DNA from: Misgurnus anguillicaudatus
Taxonomy: Eukaryota > Chordata > Actinopteri > Cypriniformes > Cobitidae
Assembly: GCF_027580225.2 (NCBI RefSeq)
Contig: NC_073356.2
Location: forward strand, 13,445,001-13,509,000
Reading direction: 5' to 3'
DNA: 64,000 nucleotides
The position numbers were made by a program, and so were the translations under genes. The notes under the pieces were generated by a model. It saw nothing but the letters and a program-made list of their open reading frames with translations, had not been told where the DNA came from and searched no databases. Shown piece by piece: positions 25,404-36,567 of the stretch; the first letter of the stretch is position 1; each line of letters opens with the position of its first letter.

Positions 25404-26619
25404 GGGGGTCACCTACTATGGCTTAATCTTTCGAAATGTATTAGTCTCAGGTGTCCCCAGACGATGCCTGTGAAGTTTTAGGTCCAAATACCCTATATAT
25501 TATGTATCATACCATGCTGAAAAGGCCTATTTTTGGGTGTGTGTGTGTCTCTTTAAATATAAATGAGCTGTTGCTTCCTCCCCCATTTACTGTCCTATCC
25601 TGAAAACATGGAGTATTTTTCAAGACATTCACCTTACTTTTCCTAATAAATGTGCAGTAATTAATTATGTAAAGAAGATTTAAAATAGACCTAACTGTGG
25701 TCTTTGGATGGTTGTGGGCAGGGCCTGCACAAAGTGATGTCAGTTTGCTCATAAAATGCCAACGTCTTGTCCCATGAGACTGTTGAGTTTTAAAGGAATA
25801 GTCTACTCATTTTCAATATTAAATATGTTATTACCTTAACTAAGAATTGTTGATACATCCCTCTATCATCTGTGTGCGTGCACGTAAGCGCTGGAGCGCG
25901 CTGCGACGCTTCGATAGCATTTAGCTTAGCCCCATTCATTCAATGGTACCATTTAGAGATAAAGTTAGAAGTGACCAAACACATCAACGTTTTTCCTATT
26001 TAAGACGAGTATACGAGCAAGTTTGGTGGTACAAAATAAAACGTAGCGCTTTTCTAAGCGGATTTAAAAGAGGAACTATATTTTATGGCGTAATAGCACT
26101 TTTGGGAGTACTTCAACTCGCCTGAAAAGTCCGCTCCCCTTCTCACTCTCATAATGGGAGAGGGAGGGTGTTACTGCACGGAGTCGAAGTACTGCCAAAA
26201 GTGCTATTACGCCATAAAATGTAGCTCCTCTTTTAAATCCGCTTAGAAAAGCGCTACGTTTTATTTTGTACCACCAAACTTGCTCGTACAACTACTCGTC
26301 TTAAATAGGAAAAACGTTGATGTGTTTGGTCACTTCTAACTTTATCTCTAAATGGTACCATTGAATGAATGGGATTAAGCTAAATGCTATCGAAGCGTCG
26401 CAGCGCGCTCCAGCACTTACGTGCACGCACACAGATGATAGAGGGATGTATCAACAATTCTTAGTTAAGGTAATAACATATTTTAATATTGAAAATGAGT
26501 AGACTATTCCTTTAATGGGATTTTTACATCATTACGTGGTGGTGTGTACACACCCAGGCGACACACAATTATGTTCAAACAACATATAAGTACATTTCTC
26601 ATATTACTGTAGGTCACCT
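25404..26619. mobile_element. TTAA-flanked element with GGTCACCTAC ends, split by a palindrome
   Basis: It shares the left TTAA (25400-25403) with its neighbour and ends at TTAA 26620-26623. Terminal GGGGGTCACCTACTATGG and TACTGTAGGTCACCT are inverted. It carries the family block TTTAAATATAAATGAGCTG and is interrupted by the element at 25794-26511. Confidence 0.7.
25794..26511. mobile_element. 718-bp near-perfect palindromic element, TTAA flanks
   Basis: TTAA at 25790-25793 and 26512-26515. The arms of roughly 320-330 bases are almost exact complements, from AGGAATAGTCTACTCATTTT to AAAATGAGTAGACTATTCCT. They are separated by a loop of about 65-75 bases near 26120-26185. Small frames inside are arm shadows. 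Confidence 0.9.
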
Positions 26620-27089
26620 TTAATGTCAATAAAATCAACTTTTGATTTTAGACATGTATAAGTAATGCTGAAATTATCATGGACTAAGATAAAAAAAAAT
26701 GAGGTAGGCTATACGTGTTTCATTTTTAGTTCATGTTAGCTAATTGCATTAACTAATACTAACAAACAAGCTTATTGTAAAGTGCACTGTTAGTGTGGCA
26801 TAATGCACATGGGAAATGACAAATTCAGAAGATTAATGTCTCGACTACGCCACCCGGAATACAACAGGAAATTTAACAATAAGTTATGAAGGTTCTGATT
26901 ATTTCCGAAAAATGTGCACCAATTAACCAATCTCAACCTGGCCTTATTTCTTGTTAGTTTAAGCCCTCAGTAAAATCTGACTTGTCTAAGCTCCCCTTAT
27001 CAACCACAATGATCTCATTCTGTGTAAGACAATGCTGATACAACAAGCTGAAGATATGATGTACCTGACACCTAACTTCCAGAAAAGAT

Positions 27090-27827
27090 GTGTCATTGTT
27101 TGGTCATAAGAATTCAGTCATTCCTGCAGCAACCAACACCATCCTATTTAAGAGCCAACATTTGCTCCAGACAGTCCTTGAATTCTGGCAGATCATGGAC
27201 CTGACTGCGAAAACACAACAACCCAGACCGAACACCAATGATGGGAGGGCATCAAAAGAGTCAGATGAAGGTATATTGGAGAGAGGATGCCCAGACACCA
27301 CACAGCCTCATAAACCTTTCATGCACACATTCAGGAAGGACCCAGAATGTCAGACTGCAATATCTGCTTGTCAGAACCCAAATTTATGGCCAAACCTGGG
27401 ATCGTGTTTGCCTCTGCGCTGCTGTTTGTGTCTATATTTGAGCTGTAAATGGAAAGAGAGCCTACAAAAAAACACACGGGACTCTCACTTACCCAGCAAT
27501 TTTTGCTCTACATTTGGGAGCCTTGTATACTTGGAATCAACCAGTGACGTACACACTGTTAAAGATACTGGATGGCTAGGCAGCTCCTTTGGTGACGCAG
27601 GCAAACAGGAAGTGGGACAGGAAATAGATTTTCTTATGTCTCCTCTAGTCTGTAATGATTTGACCAATGGACGAGACCAAACTCAGAAGTATTTGACCGA
27701 CACTGTGCTGAAAGTGGAACTGTGGGATATAGGAAGCGGGACCAGACGGTACATGGCAAAGTGGCAGCTGTCAGAAGGAAGTACCCTGCTGGCAGAGGAC
27801 GTATGGCTGTCTGGAGTGACTGAATGA
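27090..27827 (+). CDS. Unidentified open frame, up to 245 codons
   Basis: The frame is open from 27069, where it follows an upstream TGA. It begins with GTG at 27090, and its first ATG is near 27195 (MDLTAKTQQP), leaving about 210 residues to TGA at 27825. A possible acceptor (CTAACTTCCAG) precedes it and AATAAA follows within ten bases of the stop. The product has Cys and Gln in its middle and an acidic, Trp-containing end (VELWDIGSG...). No domain, signal peptide or membrane segment was recognised. It is the longest non-repeat frame in the window and longer than chance would usually give at this base composition, but it could be a former exon, a transposon relic or chance. Function unknown. 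Confidence 0.22.
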   Translation: MSLFGHKNSVIPAATNTILFKSQHLLQTVLEFWQIMDLTAKTQQPRPNTNDGRASKESDEGILERGCPDTTQPHKPFMHTFRKDPECQTAISACQNPNLWPNLGSCLPLRCCLCLYLSCKWKESLQKNTRDSHLPSNFCSTFGSLVYLESTSDVHTVKDTGWLGSSFGDAGKQEVGQEIDFLMSPLVCNDLTNGRDQTQKYLTDTVLKVELWDIGSGTRRYMAKWQLSEGSTLLAEDVWLSGVTE

Positions 27828-27989
27828 GGGAATAAACAAATATTGAAGACAAGCGACATCTATCATAGTTGAGGTGGTATAGTATTTGTAAATGCAAACT
27901 ATAAAATAAATGCTGGGTTAAACCTTTTGTTGGGTTAAATGTGGACAGCTGGGTTTATATGTGTTGTTTTATGTGGCAAATAAGATGTA

Positions 27990-28113
27990 CACTGTAAAAA
28001 AACCTGTTGGAATTACAGTAAAAAAATGGTAGCTGTGGGTGCAAGAAACCCTCTGTAAAATATACAGGAAACACGTAAACAACTTTGCAGTTAAACATGC
28101 ACTGTAAAAAATA
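27990..28113. mobile_element. Small CACTGTAAAAA-type MITE fragment
   Basis: CACTGTAAAAAAACC near 27990 recurs in direct form (GCACTGTAAAAAATAC) near 28100, with an ACAGTAAAAAAATGG motif between. Boundaries are uncertain. Confidence 0.35.
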
Positions 28114-28415
28114 CATTAGCGTTTTCTTTTCTTTTTTACAATAAGTTTTAAGAAATTTCACAATTCTTAATTGTACTTTTCACAGCAAAGTTTTGTATAC
28201 TTTGCAATTCTTTTGTATTTCATTGAGTGGTAAACTGTATGTGTCTTTTATTATGAATCTGCTTTGTACTTAATGACATACAGTTAACCATCATAACACA
28301 TGCAGTAAAAGACATTTCCAATACATGTAGAGATGGCGCAGTGTCATTCACGCAAATACAAAACACTATGAGGGTAACACATGTGACATAAAAAAATACC
28401 ATAAACATTTATTAA

Positions 28416-28603
28416 AGGGGACATTTCACAAGACTTTTAAAAGATGTAAAATAAATCTTTGGTGTCCCCAGAGTACGTATGTGAAATTTGGCTTTTTGCC
28501 CTTTTTGGGTGTGTCCTTTAAAATGCAAATGAGCTGATGAAACGCAAACACTGATCACCATAACGGTGGTTTGTTGCAACTGAAACTCTATTGTGCTTTT
28601 TAT

Positions 28604-28682
<79 letters not shown>

Positions 28683-28934
28683 CTAAACGGCAGTGCGGTG
28701 GTTATATAGTGTACATTTAGGGGTGGTATTATTATAATAAGATCCCCTTTTGACATCACAAGGGGATCCACATTTCAATGACCTATTTTTTCACATGCTT
28801 GCAGAAAATGGTTTACAAAACTTAGTTACTGGGTTGATCTTTTTCACAATTTCTAGAATGATAGAAGCACTGAAGACTCAATTGTAGCACTTAAGCATGC
28901 ATAATGAAACTTAAATTTTCATGAAATGTCACCT
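28416..28934. mobile_element. 519-bp Kolobok-type element with (CT)n, complete
   Basis: TTAA at 28412-28415 and 28935-28938. Ends AGGGGACATTTCACAAGAC and ATGAAATGTCACCT are inverted. It contains the (CT)n tract 28607-28679 and is the intact relative of the copy at 24337. Confidence 0.75.
28607..28679. repeat. (CT)n microsatellite inside a transposon
   Basis: About 36 CT units in the middle of the 28416-28934 element. Confidence 0.97.
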
Positions 28935-28938
28935 TTAA

Positions 28939-29969
28939 ACAACAAAGAATCCAAGATAAAAAACTCAAATGTACGTAACTGGTAACAAATTGAAAGGAAA
29001 ACATAATTATTTAATTAAAATAATGTCACTCAGGGAATTGTGGAAATATCCCTTTTACTGTTTTTTACCGTAAATTTTATTTAGTATTTTTAACGTACAA
29101 AAACCATAATTTTAACTATATTTTACCATAAAAGTAAATTATCTCAATTAATATTATAAAGTTCACACTTTTTACTTTCAAAAACCATACATTTTACTTT
29201 ATTTTACAGTAAAATCAGTGGCGACGCATGACTGCTCATCCGAGTGGCACAAATTTAAAATAAGTGTTCGTAGTGTCATGTGTGTTGCTTGTGTTTTCAA
29301 AATATGTGTTTGTTGCGTCACGTAAACCATGTGCATCGCGTGTTTTGTCAAAATAAGTGCCTGCTGCGTCAAAACCGTTTATTATTAAAGAGGCGCTCGC
29401 GTTCACAAAAGACACTCCCTTAACAGTAAACTCTGATTACGCATGAGATTATGCGAGTATCTGGCAAACGAGAGGGTCTCTTTTTTTATCATAAACCCTT
29501 TAGACACGTCTGCAGCATGCACTTATTTTGACAAAACACGTGATGCACATAGGATTACTCGACGCCCCGAACACATATTTTAAAATTAGGAACCACACAC
29601 ATGACGGGCTACATACATGTTGTGACGAATTTCGCATGGAGCGCCCTCGAAAAAAGAAGTCACCGGCCGCCACGGAGTGAAATTAAAGGTAATGTTTTGT
29701 TAAAGTTACCTGTATATTCAATGCTATCTCACAAGAATTCGTACATATTTTAAGAGTTGGCTAATTGTATTATTTTATACAACCACATTCGTACGTTTTT
29801 GTACGATTTGCCTTGACCCCTGTGATGTTGGGGTTAGGTGCGGGGTTAGGCGCTAAGTTTCGTTGTTGTTGTTTTTCATGAAAATATTTGCACATTTAAC
29901 TTTGTATGAATTAGCCAACTCGTAAAATATGTAGATCAGGTTGGTATATTTTAAGGTTTGTCAATTTAC
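28939..29969. other. Intergenic, no gene recognised
   Basis: AT-rich, with scattered TTTTACNGTAAA motifs at 29060-29215. Positions 29280-29640 share CATGTGCATCGCGTG-like and GTCTGCAGCATGCAC blocks with 47700-47790, suggesting two diverged copies of one repeat. Confidence 0.4.
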
Positions 29970-30190
29970 TAGTTTTAAAACTAGTGCTGGGCATAGATGA
30001 ATCAAGATTAAGTAATTCTTGCGCATAATATATGAGTTTGTGCTGTGTGTAATTATTATGTATTTATAAATACACACACATTTATGTATGTATTTAAGAA
30101 ACATTTACATGTGTATATATATTTACTTATGTTTTATATATTCTATATTATATATAAATAAAACATTTCTTAAATGTATACGTGTGTGTG

Positions 30191-30279
<89 letters not shown>

Positions 30280-30366
30280 AAATATACATAATATTTACAC
30301 ACAGCACAAACTTATAGATTATTCCAAAAATAACTTAATCTAGATGAATGTATGCCCAGCACTAAT
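29970..30366. mobile_element. Fold-back MITE with AGTGCTGGGCAT ends and (GT)n
   Basis: AGTGCTGGGCATAGATGAAT on the left is mirrored by TGAATGTATGCCCAGCACTA on the right. The long AT-rich arms also pair. A (GT)n tract at 30182-30277 lies in the right arm. Confidence 0.75.
30182..30277. repeat. (GT)n microsatellite
   Basis: About 47 GT units with a single T interruption. Confidence 0.97.
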
Positions 30367-30591
30367 TGAAAAATAGCATTTTTAAATTTTTATTCCATTA
30401 AAATTGCAAACATTTTACAGTGTGCAGTAAAGGAGAGATATGAGTCATCTAATGAAAAGGAAACTTGAGAATGGGCCCTTTTGACTACAGCAACACCTTA
30501 GCAACTATCTATTGTAACAACCACATAGCAACGTAAAAACAATCTAAACATCTCACCACTTACATCGCAATGCCTTAGCAGCCACCAATAT

Positions 30592-31506
30592 GGATGATTC
30601 TCACGAAACCATTGAAACACCACGGCACTAATGATTTTAGCTTTAAAATATGTAATATAGTAACATTAAAAAGCATCAGAATTAACACAATACTGTGTTC
30701 TACCTTGCACAATGTGTGATTTCAACACAAGAATTTATAATTGTAAATTTTATCTCATTTTCTGCTGAAATTCTCATTACCACAATGTGTCCGACTGTGT
30801 TTGAACATGTGTTATGTTGTAATTTAATCAAATTAACACAAAAATAATAAGAAAAAAATAAATGGATGTTTTGCTAGACTACTTTAGATGACAGAAATTT
30901 TTTTACTGAATATTCATGTATAATAATGATGAAGAAAAATTAGGAAAATTATGTGTCCATGCCTGATGTTCTCATCCTCCGCAACACTTTTTGAGAACAG
31001 TTTAAGCACACACACAGAATTTTAATAAAGTTTGATTTTGAGTGACCAAGCACATGGACCAGTTACTTCAAGATGGCTACCAGATAAGATCATTTTTTTA
31101 CAATTAATTTGAAATATTGTCTTGTCAGAATGCTTACACGACATTTTGATTATCATTACCGCAACAGATGCTTATTAAATGTTAATTTAATTAATAGAAG
31201 CCTAATACTTTGATTTTAAATGCATGTGCAGAATCTCCAAATTATGTTCTTTCTGATTTGTCATGTCATTTTGAAAATATGTCAGTGTTGATGTTTTCTG
31301 ACTGTTGCGGTAATGAGATTTTTTAGGACAAATTTTTTAAATTATGTTACAAAAAGTGTTAAATGATAAGTAAAAGTTTTTAAATTAATGTTCCCATTTA
31401 CTCCAGACTTTGTTTTTCAATGTCTGGTGGGAAAAAAAGTAAATTTAAGCAATTTTTACATTTCATGCTTGACATTTTTAAAACCAAGTTTTCGTGAGAA
31501 TCACCC
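30592..31506. mobile_element. 915-bp element, GATTCTCACGAAA ends, 4-bp duplication ATAT
   Basis: ATAT at 30588-30591 and 31507-31510 flanks inverted ends GGATGATTCTCACGAAACC and GTTTTCGTGAGAATCACCC. The interior has GTTGCGGTAATGAG and ATTACCGCAACAG motifs but no transposase frame. Confidence 0.75.
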
Positions 31507-31510
31507 ATAT

Positions 31511-32920
31511 AACAATATAACCAATTTGAAAGCATTGTGCAACACAATTGTGGTCGTCCGTTTTGCACGGAGAAGCAGCAGTCAGAAATAATAAGTATTT
31601 CATAATAGTCAAATTTTTGCTCTATTATTTTTTGTTTGTTTCATGGCACTTCCGAAGTAGTACATGGAGCAGTTTTAGTAATAGTACAGCGTGTGCTCTT
31701 TTCTCACATCAGGATCTGAATGTCTCGCTGGTGAAAGGAAAAAGCCTAACACAAGCTCACACACAAATAAAAGCTTGAATTCATAAAGCTTAATATTTTT
31801 GGCAGACCAAAACACGCTTCATGAGGATTTTCAACTAGAATTATATAATTCAGATGTTTTTATGTGAAATAAGATTTTTAAATTTGCCTAAATGACCACA
31901 TAACCACACAAATAATATATAGTGAGCTAAGAGACTCATTTTATTGTTAAGAGGTTAAACTGACACAAAGCAAAAGCCCAAATAGCTGTTTAAAGCTCGA
32001 GCCAAGACGATGGGCGGCGAGCTTTTTTGGCTGCAGTGCTGGTTTGTTAAGATCTAATAGATGACATACAGCTGTAATTTGATACAGTATACTATAGCTT
32101 AGATAATTTAGTATTAATACAATTGTAACTGAATCTTAAATGCACAATTTAAAAAAAATGACATTGAGAAAATACTCTCTATTTAATCTAACAGCTTTTA
32201 TATAGAAACAAGAGACCTCATTTGTGTTTGTTTTTTTTTGCTATACCAGACTATACTGGGTAGTGCATTATAGTTTTATTTTTTTGCTGGTGTAAGATGA
32301 TTTAAATATGATGCCTAAATCACAATGCTCTGCTGCTACAGACAGAGGTGCTTAAATATGTTGTATCCATTATCTGTGCTTGTGTTACACACTGTGCAGA
32401 ATGTAATAGAGTCTAACACAAGCACAATTTCCATTCTGTTTATCCTCACCTGCTATAATCCTGCTGAGGCATCAAATGGCTTGCTTTGATGCATGCAGAG
32501 AAAAAACGCACATGGCACGAACCGAAGACTTTGGATGTGAGTCATGGGATTTGTTTGACGATGAACCTTCATGTACAAATCCCTAAACAATGACCCTGAC
32601 TTTAACTTTCACGCAGATATATGTGAACCATGCTAAGAGACAATCCCAGAATGCCCCAATTAACCTTTAAATTTGTTTACAACTTCAAGTGATTACTCAG
32701 TCTGTATAAATGAGAGATAAATGTTATCTGTCTCAATATTGTGCACTGGGTGTTATCAGACACAGAGCTGATTGTACTTCACACTCCCGCATGACACGGT
32801 AACATTCAGTTTTACCACGGTACATTAACATGCTGATGTATCATCTCAAGGTGAGGTGTTGGACGCATCTGTCTCTGTAAATCTCTCTGATCCTCTTCTC
32901 AGGTTGCTCACGAATGCATT

Positions 32921-32970
<50 letters not shown>

Positions 32971-33674
32971 CCCTCTCTCTCTCTTTAAAGGGGTAATGGC
33001 ACAGAAACAGAAGGAGCATTTTTGGAGGTCTTCACAGCTTATTAGTCATTCCTTAAAAGGGTGGACATGAATATTAGAGAAAGCACATTGACCTGAATAA
33101 TCAGGCAAGCACAACACGGCAGGACAGCACATCCCCATACAATGAGGATTAGGTGACAAACTGCATGATGCAAAATTGTAACTACAGTATATGGCTCACA
33201 TTTCACATGGACATCGAACCAGTGATGACATTATCATTATGTTGTTATTTTCGTGCTTAAAATTCCAAACTATGGATATTTGGTAATAAGAGTTTGCTCT
33301 TGTTTTTTTGTTGCTACATTTTTTTATTCTGACTTAATATGCAGGAATGAATAACAAAATACTTGTACAGTAAAAAAAAATGACTTTCTTACTTTGTACT
33401 TTTTCTCTTGTTTTCAGTACAAATTTATCTAAAAATTCATAAATTAAGAAGCATATGAGCATAATGACCTTAGAAAATTTATTTAGTTGTTAGACAAAAA
33501 ACATCAAATTTAAGTGAATTTGTGCTTAAAACAAGCAGAAAAATTTGCTTACCCCATTGGCAGATTTTTTGCTTGCTTTAAGCACAAATTTACTTAAATT
33601 GTATATTTTTATCAATAAACTAGACTTTTTTATTTTATCAGGTCATTTTGCTAATCAAGAAAATAAATATTGAT
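31511..33674. other. Intergenic, partly unique
   Basis: No gene seen. Positions 32330-32880 look like unique sequence without repeat hallmarks. A (CT)n tract occupies 32923-32967. Confidence 0.5.
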
Positions 33675-33678
33675 TTAA

Positions 33679-34570
33679 AGGAATAGTCCATTGTCTTAAA
33701 AGAAAAATCCAGATAATTTACTCACCACCATGTCATCCAAAATGTTGATGTCTTTCTTTGTTCAGTCGAGAAGAAATTATGCTTTTTGATGAAAACATTG
33801 CAGGATTTTTCTCATTTTAATGGACTTTAATAGAGCCCAACATTTAATACTTAACTCAACACGTAACAGTTTTTTTCAACGGAGTTTCAAAGGACTATAA
33901 ACGATCCCAAACGAGGCATAAGGGTCTTATCTAGCAAAACGATTGTCATTTTTGACAAGAAAAATAACAAATATACACTTTTAAAACACAACTTCTCGTC
34001 TAGATCTGGTCGTGATGCGCCAGGTGACCCCACGCAATACGTCATGACGTCAAGAGGTCACAGAGGACGAACGCGAAACTCCGCCCCAGTGTTTACAAGT
34101 GTGTTGAAAGAGGAACGTTCCTACGTTGTTGTATGTCAACTGATACTAATTAATGTCTTTGTGTCAGTTTATTGTTTACAATGGTCTGCAAATGTGCGTT
34201 TTATATATGTAACACGTGACCTCCCTACGTCATTACGCATTTACGTTAGGTCGCGCTGGACCGGACCTAGAAGAAAAGTTGTGGTTTAAAAGAGCATATT
34301 TTTTATTTTTCTTGTCAAAAATGACAATCGTTTCGCTAGATAAGACCCTTATGTCTCGTTTGGGATTGTTTATAGTCCTTTGAAACTCTGTTGAAAAAAA
34401 CTGTTACGTGTTGAGTTAAGTGTTAATTTTTGGTGTCTATTAAAGTCCATTAAAATGAGAAAAATCCTGCAATGTTTTCCTCAAAAAACATAATTTCTTC
34501 TCGACTGAACAAAGAAAGACATCAACATTTTGGAGGACATGGTGGTGAGTAAATTATCTGGATTGTTCTT
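33679..34570. mobile_element. 892-bp TTAA-flanked fold-back element
   Basis: TTAA at 33675-33678 and 34571-34574. The arms of about 330 bases pair closely (for example AAGACATCAACATTTTGGA against its complement near 33740). The loop of about 230 bases (34000-34240) is GC-richer and holds CGTCATGACGTCAAGAGG and TACGTCATTACGC motifs. The 81-codon frame here is not taken as a gene. Confidence 0.8.
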
Positions 34571-34920
34571 TTAAGAAAATGGAATATTAATTTAAGAATC
34601 TTTAGATATTTGTACTGAAAAAAAAGACAAAAAATACTAAGTATGAAAGTAATTTTTTGCAGTGTATGGTTTTATCGGTCTGGCTATTGGCTAAACTGAT
34701 ATGTGAAACAAATACCTTGTTGAAAATAAAATGTTTTGGTTTGCTTAACACGAGTAGAGACGACGAGCATGGATCAACAGTGTTAAGGAAAGTTACTTTA
34801 AAAAGTAATGCATTACAATATTTAGTTAACTAAAATATTAATGTGTACATTTATAAAGTAATGCGTTACTTCACTCATTATTTCAGACCCCCAACACTGA
34901 TCACAACTGTGCATTGTATA

Positions 34921-35411
34921 GACGGTTTCATTGGACGCATGTGCGCTAACGCGATACACGTCTGGATTCGAACTTCCGGTTTTGTTTTATATAATGGTCT
35001 GACTGTGCTAAACTGATCTCTTGAACAAATGCCTTGTCGAAAATAACAAATGTTTTGGTTCCTAGGTAATCTACGTGTTTTTTTTTTTTGCTTGTTATAT
35101 AAATAAACTATGTTTAAAGAACTTTGTTGTTATTTATTCCTACACTGAAAAAAATGATTCATTGAATTTAATCAATTTTTTAAGGTAAGTGGTTACAATC
35201 AATTTATTTAAGCTACATTTAAACTAAAGTTTTATATTTTATTTTACTTTACTAATCTTTTTTGTTTAAATGTAGCTTAAATTAATTGAACCACTTACCT
35301 TAAAAAAATTATTAAATTCAATGAATAATTTTTTCAGTGTAGCGGAGTTTACCGGAAGTTACGTGCGGACCACGACAGCCGCTTGTTTATGTTGTTACTG
35401 CTAAAACCGTC
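34921..35411 (+). mobile_element. TATA-flanked MITE, copy 2, split by a TA-flanked MITE
   Basis: TATA at 34917-34920 and 35412-35415. Its body matches copy 1 (21769-22067) in reverse orientation, including CCTAGGTAATCTACGTG and GCGGAGTTTACCGGAAG. It is longer only by the 197-bp insertion. Confidence 0.8.
35143..35339. mobile_element. 197-bp TA-flanked MITE (CACTGAAAAA ends)
   Basis: TA at 35141-35142 and 35340-35341. Ends CACTGAAAAAAATGATTCAT and ATGAATAATTTTTTCAGTG, with long complementary arms (GGTAAGTGGTTACAATCAAT and so on). A TA target fits a Tc1/mariner-type mobiliser (inference). Confidence 0.85.
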
Positions 35412-35544
35412 TATACTTTAATTTTACACAGTAACATTAACTCAGTTAATACACTTTAGATATGATATGTGAACTGAGGTACTTTAAATGGCATTTATTT
35501 ACCTTGTAATCAGACATAAACTACTGTAAACGGATTCTGTTGTT

Positions 35545-36563
35545 GGGTCACTCTACAAAAAAGGTGGAAATGCTTGTCCCTTGCTTTTGCAGACCCCGTA
35601 ATCATTTAATTTGACCCAATAATCCCATAATGATATATATTTAATAAATATAGACTGTCCTTAAAATAATGAGAGAGTTTATTTATTTAATTGTCTTTTT
35701 TTAAACTTTAGTTTAAATGTCTGGTCCTAAAAATTGCCATGTCCATTTGATCATACATGGAAGTTGAACTGTGTACTTATTATGTAAAACCATGTTTTTT
35801 ATAAAACAAATCTAATTTGCATTTACCTTTAACCCTGTATGAATTTACTACAACACTAAAATGGTAAAAATACACCATTAATATGAATAATATCAAATAA
35901 ATATTTGTCCCCCAAATTTATGTCATTGGTGTTACCCTAACCAAAGCACTTTTATTTTGAAACAATGCATCAGCTCTTTGATTTCACGGTTTTTCATGGG
36001 TCAAGAGGTCAGTGAAAGAAGTGCAGTGAAGGAAGGCAAAAGGTTTATGAGTTGTCTTACCTTATTTGTCTAAAATATCATGATATATCTAAGAATTTTG
36101 AGATAAGATTTTTTGGATGTCATTAGTGTTACTCTTTTTATAGCTGGGAGTGTTAAGATCTTAAAATACATTATACTGAATAAGTATGTGATTGTTACAT
36201 CTCTGATGAAATAGCACATGGCTAATGGCAGCCATTTTGTTAAAATGTTTGTTTTTTCTGTGAATTGTCATTGGTGTTACCGTCATTGGTGTTACCGTCT
36301 TCTCTAATGAGTACTTCCTTAGCACTATTCCTTTAACTGACCAACATATATTATATTCTCATTTTGTCAGGTATTAAAGATACAACGTCATGGATTCTTT
36401 ATTAAAATGTATTAAAAAGTAAAAAATAGATTAAGCTCCCCGTTTTGCGGATTCATAGATTGACAAGTTAAAAATGCTATTTTAGAAGTTTTGGGTGTTT
36501 TGAAAGAAGGTCATTTAAGCAGATTTTCATCACCCGAATTCCAACTTTTCTGTAGAATGACCC
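35545..36563. mobile_element. 1019-bp element, GGGTCAYTCTACA ends, 4-bp duplication TGTT
   Basis: TGTT at 35541-35544 and 36564-36567. Inverted ends GGGTCACTCTACAAAAAAGG and CTTTTCTGTAGAATGACCC. Inside is a direct repeat of TCATTGGTGTTACCG (near 36270 and 36284). No transposase. Confidence 0.75.
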
Positions 36564-36567
36564 TGTT

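Noticed and set aside
28412..28771. 119-codon minus-strand frame with a Arg-Glu run
   Set aside because: The run is the (CT)n tract, inside a TTAA-flanked transposon.
30088..30291. Cys-Val-rich plus-strand frame
   Set aside because: Translation of the (GT)n tract.
34044..34289. 81-codon plus-strand frame
   Set aside because: It lies in the loop of a TTAA-flanked palindrome and shows no domain or conservation cue.
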